From positions 1 to 64,000 of the forward strand of contig NZ_JARXVD010000029.1 of assembly GCF_029892685.1 (NCBI RefSeq): 64,000 nt of DNA, in the 5' to 3' direction. This DNA is from Mycobacterium sp. OTB74. GTDB taxonomy: Bacteria > Actinomycetota > Actinomycetes > Mycobacteriales > Mycobacteriaceae. Below the pieces are notes generated by a model. It had not been told where the DNA came from. It saw only the letters and a program-made list of their open reading frames with translations, and made no database searches. Made by a program: the position numbers and the translations under genes. Below, in pieces: positions 55,205-63,905 of this stretch (positions are counted from its first letter, which is position 1; every line of letters starts with the position of its first letter).

Positions 55205-56644
55205 TTAGGCGTTGCCGGCGAGCTTCTCGCGCAGCGCAGCGAGCTGAGCATCGCTGGCAAGGGTGCCACCGCTCGGCTCCTCGGTGCGCGAGGAACCGCT
55301 GGTAGCCGGACGGGCAGCTGCCTCGGCGTCGGCCGCGGCGAACTTCTCCATCTGGGCGGTGTGCATCTTGTGGCGACGCTCGGCCTCGGCGTACCGGGCC
55401 TCCCACTCGTCACGCTGCTTCTCGAAACCTTCCAGCCATTCGTTGCTGTCGGCGTCGAAGCCCTCGGGGAAGATGTAGTTGCCCTGCTCGTCGTAGCTGT
55501 CGGCCATGCCGTACTTCGACGGGTCGAACTCCTCGGTGTAATCCTCGTTGGCCTGCTTCAGGCTCAGCGAGATGCGGCGACGCTCCAGGTCGATGTCGAT
55601 GACCTTGACCATCGCGTCGTCGCCGACCTGGACCACCTGGTCCGGGACCTCGACGTGGCGCTCGGACAGCTCCGAGATGTGCACCAGGCCCTCGATGCCC
55701 TCTTCGACGCGGACGAACGCACCGAACGGAACCAGCTTGGTGACCTTGCCCGGCACGATCTGGCCGATGGCGTGGGTGCGGGCGAAGTGGCGCCACGGGT
55801 CTTCCTGAGTCGCCTTGAGCGACAGCGAAACCCGCTCGCGATCCATGTCGACGTCGAGCACCTCGACGGTGACCTCGTCGCCCACCTGAACAACCTCGGA
55901 CGGGTGATCGATGTGCTTCCAGGACAACTCGGAGACGTGCACCAGGCCGTCGACACCGCCGAGATCGACGAACGCGCCGAAGTTGACGATCGAGGACACG
56001 ACACCCTTGCGGACGGCGCCCTTGGTGAGCTGGTTGAGGAACTCGCTACGGACCTCGGACTGGGTCTGCTCCAGCCACGCACGACGCGAGAGCACCACGT
56101 TGTTGCGGTTCTTGTCGAGCTCGATGATCTTGGCCTCGATCTCCTTGCCGATGTACGGCTGCAGATCGCGGACGCGACGCATCTCGACCAACGATGCGGG
56201 CAGGAAGCCACGCAGGCCGATGTCGAGGATCAGGCCGCCCTTGACGACCTCGATGACGGTGCCCTTGACGGCCTCGTCCTTCTCCTTGAGCTCTTCGATG
56301 GTGCCCCAGGCCCGCTCGTACTGAGCGCGCTTCTTGGACAGAATCAGGCGACCTTCCTTGTCCTCCTTGGTGAGGACCAGGGCCTCGACCTCGTCACCGA
56401 CGGACACAACCTCAGAGGGGTCGACGTCGTGCTTGATCGAGAGTTCGCGGGAAGGGATGACACCTTCGGTCTTGTAGCCGATGTCGAGCAGGACCTCATC
56501 GCGGTCCACCTTGACGATGGTCCCTTCTACGATGTCGCCATCGTTGAAGTATTTGATGGTCTTGTCGATGGCGGCGAGAAAATCCTCAGCCGAGCCGATG
56601 TCGTTGACGGCTACTTGCGGCGAGGTGACGGAGGGACTTGGCAT
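55205..56644 (-). CDS. rpsA: 30S ribosomal protein S1
   Basis: 479 residues with four S1 RNA-binding domains (about 34-107, 125-190, 211-279 and 296-365) and a long charged C-terminal tail. It unfolds mRNA at the ribosome and assists trans-translation. The C-terminal region is the part linked to pyrazinoic acid binding in M. tuberculosis. The start is the ATG at 56644 (MPSPSVTSPQVAVNDIG). A 211-base gap upstream (56645-56855) contains the rpsA promoter region with a repeated GCGTCAC motif, and no other gene. Confidence 0.97.
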   Translation of the reverse strand: MPSPSVTSPQVAVNDIGSAEDFLAAIDKTIKYFNDGDIVEGTIVKVDRDEVLLDIGYKTEGVIPSRELSIKHDVDPSEVVSVGDEVEALVLTKEDKEGRLILSKKRAQYERAWGTIEELKEKDEAVKGTVIEVVKGGLILDIGLRGFLPASLVEMRRVRDLQPYIGKEIEAKIIELDKNRNNVVLSRRAWLEQTQSEVRSEFLNQLTKGAVRKGVVSSIVNFGAFVDLGGVDGLVHVSELSWKHIDHPSEVVQVGDEVTVEVLDVDMDRERVSLSLKATQEDPWRHFARTHAIGQIVPGKVTKLVPFGAFVRVEEGIEGLVHISELSERHVEVPDQVVQVGDDAMVKVIDIDLERRRISLSLKQANEDYTEEFDPSKYGMADSYDEQGNYIFPEGFDADSNEWLEGFEKQRDEWEARYAEAERRHKMHTAQMEKFAAADAEAAARPATSGSSRTEEPSGGTLASDAQLAALREKLAGNA

Positions 56645-56842
56645 GTGGTGGGTTGCTCCGGACAAGTTAAATCGTAGGGACAGTTATCTGTATTTTTGTG
56701 ACGCACCGTGACGCAATGCGAACAAATGCTTCACACGTACCTGGGGTCTCTGAAGACACAGGTATTGGTCAAGGGTACTAGACCCGTACACGCAGGCCAA
56801 ACCCGGTCCGCGGAGGTGCACGGGAATAGACGTCGAGACCGC

Positions 56843-56848
56843 TACTCT
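56843..56848 (+). promoter_or_regulatory. -10 element of the PrsW-like gene
   Basis: TACTCT ends seven bases before the GTG at 56856, predicting a leaderless mRNA. No ribosome site is seen. Confidence 0.4.
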
Positions 56849-56855
56849 GCCAATC

Positions 56856-57998
56856 GTGTATCCGGCCGCCTCACCAGTACCGCCGCCCGATCCGTACATG
56901 GCGGCTGTCCCTCGGAGAATCCGTAAAGTCGGCGCGCCGCTGGGCGTGATCATCGCGCTCGGAATGGTGACCGGCATCATTCTGCTGCTCGCCACGCTGA
57001 AAAACCCCATTGGCGCAATCACTGGTTTCATACTCGCGAGCTTCGCGATGGGCCTGGTCCTGCTCGCCTACCTGTGGTTCGACCGGTGGGAGCCCGAGCC
57101 CCCGCGGTTGCTGGTCTTTGCGTTCATCTGGGGCGCCTCGGTCAGCGTCATCATCTCGCTCATCCTCGAAACTGCGTCGATTCCGGTGCTGGGCAAGGAG
57201 GGGTTCGCGCCGATGGCCATCGGTGCCCCGCTCATCGAGGAGGCCGCCAAAGGCGCCTTTCTGCTGCTCATGATGACCGGACGGCGGCGAAACGAGCTGA
57301 ACTCGCTCACCGATTGCCTGGTCTATGCGGGCTTCGTCGCCGCGGGATTCGCCTGGCTGGAGAACATCTTCTACATCGCCGAGGGTGACTCGCTCACAAA
57401 ATCGCTCGTCACTGCCGGACTTCGCCTTGTCATGGGACCGTTCGCACATCCCTTGTTCACCAGCATGACCGGTATCGGGGTGTTCATCGCGCTGCAGCAA
57501 CGCAGTGCCGTGGCCAAGGTGCTGTCGATCCTGCTGGGCTACACCGCAGCTGTCGTCATGCACATGCTCTGGAACGGTTCGGCCGTAGTGGGCGCCTATC
57601 TGCCCATCTACGTGTTCTGGATGCTGCCGATCTTCCTGCTGGCCATCGGCATCGCCATGTACAGCCGCCGGCGAGAGCAGCGGATCGTTGCCTCGAAGCT
57701 GCCCGGCATGGTCGCTTCCGGGCTGATCACCGCCAACGAGGCAACCTGGCTCGGTTCGCTGCGCACCCGCAAAGCAGCCATCTCCGCTGCGACTCAAATG
57801 GGCGGCAAGGCGGCCGGCCGTCCAGTCAAGGAATTCGCCACCCAGGCGGTGGAACTCGCGTTCGTCCGCGATCGCATCGATCGGGGTTTCGGAGACCAAC
57901 GCACGCTTGCCCTGCACGCAGAGGAGGCCTACTGGCTCAATGCCTCCCGGGCGTCAGCACCGGCGCTGCAATGGCTGGCCAACTACCGCATAGCTTGA
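56856..57998 (+). CDS. PrsW-family intramembrane metalloprotease
   Basis: 380 residues with about eight membrane segments followed by a soluble helical tail (about 280-380). PrsW motifs are intact: Glu128-Glu129 (LIEEAAKG), Glu169-Asn170 (WLENIFY), His198 (FAHPLFTS) and His236 with Asn240 (HMLWN). In Bacillus, PrsW cuts an anti-sigma factor; the target here is unknown and no sigma/anti-sigma pair is adjacent. Starts with GTG at 56856. Its 3' end overlaps the convergent carotenoid oxygenase gene by 16 bases. Confidence 0.9.
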   Translation: MYPAASPVPPPDPYMAAVPRRIRKVGAPLGVIIALGMVTGIILLLATLKNPIGAITGFILASFAMGLVLLAYLWFDRWEPEPPRLLVFAFIWGASVSVIISLILETASIPVLGKEGFAPMAIGAPLIEEAAKGAFLLLMMTGRRRNELNSLTDCLVYAGFVAAGFAWLENIFYIAEGDSLTKSLVTAGLRLVMGPFAHPLFTSMTGIGVFIALQQRSAVAKVLSILLGYTAAVVMHMLWNGSAVVGAYLPIYVFWMLPIFLLAIGIAMYSRRREQRIVASKLPGMVASGLITANEATWLGSLRTRKAAISAATQMGGKAAGRPVKEFATQAVELAFVRDRIDRGFGDQRTLALHAEEAYWLNASRASAPALQWLANYRIA

Positions 57999-59515
57999 CC
58001 GACGCGGGCTACCCGGGAAGTGAATGTCCCGTGGTAGCTCATCGGCACGTGGAACGGGAGCCACGCTTCGGCGATCGGTCCGTCGGCTAGCTGCGCGGCA
58101 TCAAAAATCATCAGCCGGCTGCGATGCCGTGATTCTTGGTAACCGACGGTCAGTACCCAGCCGTCGTCTTCGGCGGTGCTCCCCGGGCGCGGCACGAATA
58201 CCGGCTCCACCAACATGTTTCCGGCTGGACAGTAAGTCTGCTCGGCGCCGCCGGTGTGATCGATCCGAGCGATGCCCTGCCCACTGAAGCGATCCGGATC
58301 CTGCACCACGACATAGGAGAAGCGCTGACGCAGCGTGGAGCGTCGTTGATCGATCTGTGGGAACTCGCACCCGAGGTCGGTCAGCGGCTCACTGTGCACC
58401 CGTCTCGACTGCGTGATCCGAAACCGGGTCAGCACAATGGGATCCGCTACATCGACGGCGATTTGGGCACTGTCGGAACGAATGTGCGCGGTGTAGTTCT
58501 TCACGCCCTCATAGGCCTGCGCGGAAAACCGGGGCAACTCGACGACGACACCATCGCCGTCGTCGTAGGCATTGGTGAAGTGCAGGTGGAAGAACGTGTC
58601 CGTCGCGACGGTGCGCACCGGTCCGCCGTCGCGTGGCGCGAGGACGAAATAGGTCGGCAGGGTGGCGTCGAAATGCATGGAATCCCAGTACGACGCGTAC
58701 CCGGTGAGCGCCCAGGGATTGATCCGCAGGGGCGAAACGACGAACACGGCATAATGCTGGGTAAGCGCCATGTCGTGCACCAGGCCCAGGCCGGGCAACG
58801 GCACGGCGCGCAGGTATCGGGTGATCCCCCGGCTGTCTGTTTCGTAGAGCCGTAACCGGGGGCGCGGCACTGCTTCCGCGGCGAGTTCACGAAGCCGACG
58901 GCCGCGGCCAGGCCCACGCAGAATCCCGTGCGAGTCCAGCCGTGGAAAGTAGGGGTCGAAGCCGAAGTTCACCTTGGTGTCGGCGACCGGGTCGTAGGTG
59001 TAGTGCGCCGAGTAGGCGGCGACCGGGCCTTTGAGCGCGCCACCCAGGTTGCACAAGCCGATGGTGTCCAGGGTGTCGAGATCCAGCTCGTGCGGTCGGC
59101 CGCCCTCCCACAGCGCCAAGAGTTGGTCCGCGTTGACCATGACGTTGGTGTTGGCGGTGTTGACGGGTAGCCGAAATGCATTGGCCAGCAATCCACCCGG
59201 ACGCTGGTAGGCGAGGCCACGCCCCGCGGGTCGGCCGGTCTCGAGTGAACGCTCGTAGTGCCGGGTCCTGACGAACCGGTTTCGGAACCGCACGCCCTTG
59301 CCGTCGAGGATGAACGCGCTCACCATGCCGTCGGTGTCGTAGATGCTCTCGATGCGTTCCGATCCGATGTTCCAACGGCCGGATCCGTTGCGGTACAACG
59401 TACCAACCAGTTCGGCGGGCAACGTCCCCGTCACCTCTGTGACCGGCAGGTCGAACTCCCCGTCTATGTCGTCCCAGTACCGCGATTCAGTGCGGTCAGC
59501 GCCAACTACGACCAT
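57983..59515 (-). CDS. Carotenoid cleavage oxygenase
   Basis: 510 residues from the ATG at 59515. Iron-dependent dioxygenase of the carotenoid/stilbene cleavage family; the four iron histidines are His171 (SAHYTYDP), His247 (VHDMALT), His312 (HLHFTNAY) and His495 (SYHGTF). Substrates are probably carotenoids or related polyenes. Preceded by a TetR gene on the same strand; a promoter with a strong TTGACA and a palindrome lie between the two. An upstream in-frame ATG (59551) would overlap the TetR gene and is less likely. Confidence 0.93.
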   Translation of the reverse strand: MVVVGADRTESRYWDDIDGEFDLPVTEVTGTLPAELVGTLYRNGSGRWNIGSERIESIYDTDGMVSAFILDGKGVRFRNRFVRTRHYERSLETGRPAGRGLAYQRPGGLLANAFRLPVNTANTNVMVNADQLLALWEGGRPHELDLDTLDTIGLCNLGGALKGPVAAYSAHYTYDPVADTKVNFGFDPYFPRLDSHGILRGPGRGRRLRELAAEAVPRPRLRLYETDSRGITRYLRAVPLPGLGLVHDMALTQHYAVFVVSPLRINPWALTGYASYWDSMHFDATLPTYFVLAPRDGGPVRTVATDTFFHLHFTNAYDDGDGVVVELPRFSAQAYEGVKNYTAHIRSDSAQIAVDVADPIVLTRFRITQSRRVHSEPLTDLGCEFPQIDQRRSTLRQRFSYVVVQDPDRFSGQGIARIDHTGGAEQTYCPAGNMLVEPVFVPRPGSTAEDDGWVLTVGYQESRHRSRLMIFDAAQLADGPIAEAWLPFHVPMSYHGTFTSRVARVGQAMR

Positions 59516-59516
59516 A

Positions 59517-59551
59517 AAAGACAGTGTGTCTTTATAGCTGGCCGCTGTCAA
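59517..59551 (-). promoter_or_regulatory. Promoter and TetR operator of the carotenoid oxygenase gene
   Basis: On the minus strand TTGACA (59551-59546) and a weak -10 CACACT (59528-59523) are spaced by 17 bases and predict a start of transcription at or one base before the ATG. A perfect palindrome, AAAGACA-3-TGTCTTT (59517-59533), covers the -10 element and start point. It lies between the TetR stop and the oxygenase start. Repression by the upstream TetR protein is inferred. Confidence 0.55.
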
Positions 59552-60161
59552 TGGTCGTGATGTCGGCGGCTACGAAGGGCAGCGCGGCCCCGCCGTCCCA
59601 GCACAGCGCTGTGAGGTGTTCGACCAGTTCCGCACGCGACATGGTCCCCGTCCGGCACCACCATTCGGCGGACGTCACCGCCGACCCCATGATGGCGCGC
59701 GACCACGGCCCCGCAGCGGCCCGCCCCTCGTCCGAGTCGGATGACGAAGCCAGCATGTACTCGACCGCGGCCGCCAACTGTTCGAAGACGCTCGTCGCCG
59801 GCTCAGTGTTCAGTGCGCGATTCAGATTGGGTTCGTCGGCGATCCACCCGCATATGACATCGAAGAAGAGCGACATTCGCTGGCGTAGATCTGTGGAACC
59901 CGCTGCGCGCCGGGTGATTTCGGCAAGCAATCGATGGGCGGTCCGCTCACCGAGCGCCCCCAACAGGGCGCCGCGGTGCGGGTACATGGCGTAGACCGCC
60001 GACCGGACGAACCCGGCTTCAGCGGCGATATCGGACAGGCCTACCGCCGGGCCCTGACTTTGAATGGCACGTTCGGCGGCATCGAGCAGCACCGCGCGCC
60101 GTTCGTCGGGATCGACGCGCGAACCGACGGGACGACCACGACCACGTTTCTCCGACGGCAC
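59532..60161 (-). CDS. TetR family transcriptional regulator
   Basis: 209 residues from a GTG at 60161. Helix-turn-helix at about residues 20-65 (GLSDIAAEAGFVRSAVYAMYPHRGALL). It lies directly upstream of the carotenoid oxygenase gene on the same strand with 16 bases between them, and likely controls it. The frame continues upstream but that part is not conserved in character and conflicts with a forward small ORF. Confidence 0.88.
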   Translation of the reverse strand: MPSEKRGRGRPVGSRVDPDERRAVLLDAAERAIQSQGPAVGLSDIAAEAGFVRSAVYAMYPHRGALLGALGERTAHRLLAEITRRAAGSTDLRQRMSLFFDVICGWIADEPNLNRALNTEPATSVFEQLAAAVEYMLASSSDSDEGRAAAGPWSRAIMGSAVTSAEWWCRTGTMSRAELVEHLTALCWDGGAALPFVAADITTIDSGQL

Positions 60162-60207
60162 AGCGCAAGCGTACGAGGCACCAAAATCTGGGTGGGATAT
60201 TTCTCCG

Positions 60208-60390
60208 ATGCTCGCCCACATCCGTGCCGTCCTGCCGGCCTTCCTGGTCGCGTCGGTACTTCCACAGTTTCTGCCCACCAGCGGTCCGGTTGTGCCGACC
60301 TTGCTGGCGCTCGCTGCCATCCAGCTGGTGATCGACACCTCCGGTGCGTCGGCGTCGTACTGGCCGCCGACCGGGCACGAAAAATCCTGA
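60208..60390 (+). CDS. Small hydrophobic protein (tentative)
   Basis: 60 residues from the ATG at 60208. Mostly hydrophobic with two possible membrane segments (AVLPAFLVASVLPQFL and TLLALAAIQLVI). Third-codon-position GC is high, as in real mycobacterial genes. The ribosome site is weak. Divergent from the TetR gene. No known family; it may be a true small membrane protein or a chance frame. Confidence 0.42.
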   Translation: MLAHIRAVLPAFLVASVLPQFLPTSGPVVPTLLALAAIQLVIDTSGASASYWPPTGHEKS

Positions 60391-60513
60391 ACCACAGTCA
60401 CATTCGTCACCGCATTTTAACGGACCATGGGCACTGGTTCTGCTTGGGCTGGGCCTGGCGGCCGACACCCGCTAGAGCACCAGGCGGCTAGCGCGCCCGC
60501 AGCCAATCGGCGG

Positions 60514-63219
60514 CTAGTGCGCCGCCGCGTCCCAACTGGTGCCGTACCCGACGGAAACCTCCATCGGCACATCGAGCGGATATGCACTGCCCATCTGCTC
60601 GCGGACCAACGCCTCCAAAGCATCCCGCTCGCCGTTGGCGACCTCGAACAGCAACTCGTCGTGCACCTGCAACAGGATGCGTGAGGTCAGACCTGCGTCC
60701 TTCATCGCACGATCGACGTTGACCATCGCCACCTTGATGATGTCGGCAGCACTGCCCTGGATCGGCGCATTGAGCGCAGCCCGCTCGGCGGCCTCTCGGA
60801 CGTTGCGGTTGCTGCTGTCGAGTTCCGGCAGGTAGCGCCGACGGCCGAACAAAGTCTGGGTGTAGCCGTCCTTTCGTGCCTGTTCGACGACCGACTGCAG
60901 GTAGTCGCGGACCCCGCCGAACCGGTCGAAGTACTGGTCCATCTGCTCTTTGGCTTCTTCAGTCGAGATCTTGAGCTGCGACGCGAGCCCGTAGGCCGAA
61001 AGCCCGTAGGCCAGGCCATAAGACATGGCCTTTACCCGCCGCCGCAGCTCCGCCGTGACTTCCTCGATAGGCACGCCGAACGCCCGCGACGCGACGAACG
61101 AGTGCAGGTCCTCCCCGGTGTTGAACGCCTCGATAAGGCCTGCGTCGCCGGACAGGTGCGCCATGATGCGCATCTCGATCTGGCTGTAGTCGGCGGTCAT
61201 CAGCTCGACATATCCCCGACCGACTACAAAGGCCTCGCGGATCTGGCGTCCGGCCTCCGTGCGGATCGGGATGTTCTGCAGGTTCGGTTCGGTGGACGAC
61301 AGGCGGCCGGTCGCGGCGATGGTCTGGTTGAAGGTGGTGTGAATCCGGCCGTCCGAGGCCACCGCGTTGAGCAGCCCGTCGACCGTGACCTTCAGCCGCG
61401 TGGCGTCGCGGTGCGCCAGCAGGTGCTCCACGAACGGATGTCCGGTCTTGTCCAGAAGTGATTGCAGCGCATCGGCATCGGTGGTGTAACCGGTCTTGGT
61501 GCGCTTGGTCTTGGGCATCTCCAGTTTGTCGAACAGCACCACCTGCAGCTGCTTGGGCGAGCCGAGGTTGATCTGCTCGCCGATCACCGTGTAGGCGGCT
61601 TCGGCGGCGTCACGGATCTGATCCGCGAACTGGCTCTGTAGCCGGCCCAGCAGCTCGACGTCCACCGCGATGCCGGCGTCTTCCATCTCGGCCAGCGCTC
61701 GCTGGACCGGTAGCTCCATCTGACCCAGCAGCGCTGACGAGTCGATGCGGGCCAGCTCCACGTCGAGCGCATCGGCCAGGTCACCCACCGCCGCAGCCCG
61801 GACGATCAGAGCCTGAATGGTCGCATCGTCCACCTCATCGGCGTCATCGAGCAACGAAAGTTGTTGCTGCTGTTCGCCTTCCGCACGCAGTTCCCGACCC
61901 AGGTAGCGCACCGCCAGATCGTCGAGTGCGAAGCTGCGCTGCCCGGGGCGCACCAGGTAGGCCGCCAGCGCGGTATCGGAGGTGACGCCGTTCAGTTTCC
62001 AGCCGCGCCCGGCCAGATCGTGCCAGGCCAACTTGGCCTCGTGCAGAGCTTTGGGCGGGCCGGGGTCAGCCAGCCACGAGGCCAGCGCGGCCTCGTCCTC
62101 CGGGTCGAGCTTGGCGGTGTCGATATATGCGCCTTCGCCGTTGGCCGAAACTATCGCCACGGCCGTGGCATCGGCGTCGAACGCCTTATGGGTGCCGCTG
62201 ACCGCCATGCCGAACCGGCTGCCACTGCTGTGCTCGGCCAGCCAGGCCGCCAGCGTCCCCGGCTCGAGCAGACCGCCGCGAACGTCGAAGCCGAGTTCGA
62301 CCTCGGGCTCGACGGGCGACAGCGTGTCGAACAGTCGGTCGCGCAGCACCCGGAATTCCAGATCGTCGAACAACTGGTGGATACGGTCGCGGTCCCACGG
62401 CTGCACCCGCAACGATTCCGGGTTGTGAGCCAGCGGGACGTCCTTGACCAGGTCGGTCAGTTCACGGTTGAGGACGACGTTGGACAGGTTGGCGCGCAAC
62501 GAGTCTCCGACCTTGCCCTTGACCTCGTCGACGTGATCAACCAACGTCTGCAACGAGCCGTACTGCGTGATCCATTTGGCCGCCGTCTTCTCCCCCACAC
62601 CCGGAATGCCGGGCAGGTTGTCGCTCGGGTCACCGCGCAAAGCCGCGAAATCCGGGTACTGCGTCGGCGTCAGCCCGTACTTCTCCACCACCGCATCGGG
62701 AGTGAAGCGGTGCAGATCGCTGACACCCTTCTTCGGGTACAGCACGGTCACGTCGTCGCTGACCAACTGCAGCGAATCCCGGTCACCGGTGACCACCAGC
62801 ACCCGGAAGTCCTCGACCTCGGCCTGGGTGGCCAGAGTGGCGATCAGGTCGTCGGCTTCGAAGCCTTCCTCGGCCAGCACGGTAATGCCGAGGGCGCCCA
62901 GCACTTCCTTAGTGATGTCGATCTGACCGCGGAACTCGTCGGGGGTCGAGGCCCGGCCGGCTTTGTACTCGGGGTACTTGGCCAGCCGGAAGGTCTTGCG
63001 GGACACATCGAACGCGGCCGCGACGTGCGTAGGCTTCTCGTCGCGAAGCAAGTTGATCAGCATGGCGGTGAAGCCGTAGACCGCGTTGGTCGTCAGCCCG
63101 CCCTGCGTCTTGAAGTTCTCCGCAGGCAGCGCATAGAAAGCCCGGAACGCCAGGGAATTGCCGTCCAGCAGCATCAGGGTGGGCTTCTCAGTCACGACGG
63201 GGGAACTCACCTGTGCCAC
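60514..63219 (-). CDS. polA: DNA polymerase I
   Basis: 901 residues. The N-terminal 5' nuclease (about 1-300) is intact; the middle 3'-5' exonuclease-like domain (about 310-490) appears to lack the catalytic acidic residues, as in mycobacterial PolA; the C-terminal polymerase has Asp677 (motif A, DYSQIEMR) and Asp854 (motif C, QVHDELL). Fills gaps and removes primers in repair and replication. Divergent neighbours on both sides are unrelated. Confidence 0.97.
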   Translation of the reverse strand: MAQVSSPVVTEKPTLMLLDGNSLAFRAFYALPAENFKTQGGLTTNAVYGFTAMLINLLRDEKPTHVAAAFDVSRKTFRLAKYPEYKAGRASTPDEFRGQIDITKEVLGALGITVLAEEGFEADDLIATLATQAEVEDFRVLVVTGDRDSLQLVSDDVTVLYPKKGVSDLHRFTPDAVVEKYGLTPTQYPDFAALRGDPSDNLPGIPGVGEKTAAKWITQYGSLQTLVDHVDEVKGKVGDSLRANLSNVVLNRELTDLVKDVPLAHNPESLRVQPWDRDRIHQLFDDLEFRVLRDRLFDTLSPVEPEVELGFDVRGGLLEPGTLAAWLAEHSSGSRFGMAVSGTHKAFDADATAVAIVSANGEGAYIDTAKLDPEDEAALASWLADPGPPKALHEAKLAWHDLAGRGWKLNGVTSDTALAAYLVRPGQRSFALDDLAVRYLGRELRAEGEQQQQLSLLDDADEVDDATIQALIVRAAAVGDLADALDVELARIDSSALLGQMELPVQRALAEMEDAGIAVDVELLGRLQSQFADQIRDAAEAAYTVIGEQINLGSPKQLQVVLFDKLEMPKTKRTKTGYTTDADALQSLLDKTGHPFVEHLLAHRDATRLKVTVDGLLNAVASDGRIHTTFNQTIAATGRLSSTEPNLQNIPIRTEAGRQIREAFVVGRGYVELMTADYSQIEMRIMAHLSGDAGLIEAFNTGEDLHSFVASRAFGVPIEEVTAELRRRVKAMSYGLAYGLSAYGLASQLKISTEEAKEQMDQYFDRFGGVRDYLQSVVEQARKDGYTQTLFGRRRYLPELDSSNRNVREAAERAALNAPIQGSAADIIKVAMVNVDRAMKDAGLTSRILLQVHDELLFEVANGERDALEALVREQMGSAYPLDVPMEVSVGYGTSWDAAAH

Positions 63220-63246
63220 TCTATGCGCCCGGGTTGCGGCTGCCCG

Positions 63247-63747
63247 TCAACGAGCGTCGCGCTTGGCCTGGCGCCGGGCTCCGGCAGCTGTTGACCCAGC
63301 TTCGCGCTTGATGCGGCCGGGGTTCTCGCGGGTCTTGTCGGTCCTTATCGGCTTCCTGGCCGCCGCCTTGTGCACGGTCTTGGCCGGGGCAGCCGACGGG
63401 TTGTCGGCTTGGGCCAGGGCTAGGCGTTCTGCCTTGAGCTCACGCGCACTTTCCCGGGCCACAACGGCGAGTTGACGGCTGACGCGGGACAGCGCGTCCT
63501 CGAGGATTTCGACCCGGGCGGCATTGTCCACATTGCCTTTGCGGGCCAAGCCGCGCGCGCCCTTGCGCTGCACCCTGGCCGCCGCCTCGCGTCGATACAC
63601 CCCGACGTGCTTGTTGCGTGCCCGACGGACCCGGGCGTGCAGGTCCAGCAAGGCGTCTTCGTCGAGCTGGCGCAGCTCGGCCAAACTGGTCTGACGGACC
63701 AGGTGCGAGTCTGATGCATTCAGTGTGTCGAGCAGCTTGGTCGTCAT
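63247..63747 (-). CDS. Basic conserved actinobacterial protein
   Basis: 166 residues, strongly basic. The N-terminal part (about 1-110) is helical and arginine-rich (ALLDLHARVRRARNKHVGVYRREA, in two helices), and the C-terminal tail is rich in Lys, Arg and Ala, like histone-type tails. A role in nucleic-acid binding is possible, but no domain is recognised. It lies upstream of polA on the same strand with a 27-base gap. Confidence 0.75.
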   Translation of the reverse strand: MTTKLLDTLNASDSHLVRQTSLAELRQLDEDALLDLHARVRRARNKHVGVYRREAAARVQRKGARGLARKGNVDNAARVEILEDALSRVSRQLAVVARESARELKAERLALAQADNPSAAPAKTVHKAAARKPIRTDKTRENPGRIKREAGSTAAGARRQAKRDAR

Positions 63748-63855
63748 GCCCTTGATTCTTACCGTGGTTGGCGACGGACGCGTGGAGCTTTTGAGTTAGG
63801 CCACGCATAAGATGCCGGGAACTCGCGTTCAAGATGAAATCCCGCCGATCGGGAC

Positions 63856-63879
63856 AAAACTGCAACACGTTTCAGTTTT
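63856..63879. promoter_or_regulatory. KstR-type operator
   Basis: A 24-base palindrome with one mismatched pair, centred at 63867/63868. Its core TGCAACACGTTTCA (63861-63874) fits the KstR consensus TnnAACnnGTTnnA at every fixed position. KstR represses cholesterol-degradation genes in mycobacteria and is released by sterol CoA thioesters. It lies 26 bases upstream of the DUF35 start, whose homologue Rv1628c is, to my recollection, in the KstR regulon. Confidence 0.85.
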
Positions 63880-63893
63880 GCCGCTGCTCTGGG

Positions 63894-63899
63894 TACGCT
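63894..63899 (+). promoter_or_regulatory. -10 element of the DUF35 gene
   Basis: TACGCT ends six bases before the GTG at 63906, predicting a leaderless mRNA and supporting that start. It lies 14 bases downstream of the KstR-type palindrome. Confidence 0.5.
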
Positions 63900-63905
63900 G
63901 AGCTG

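Noticed and set aside
60497..60560. Partial direct repeat near the polA end (CTAGCCGCC repeated)
   Set aside because: Two short imperfect copies only; likely low-complexity GC sequence.
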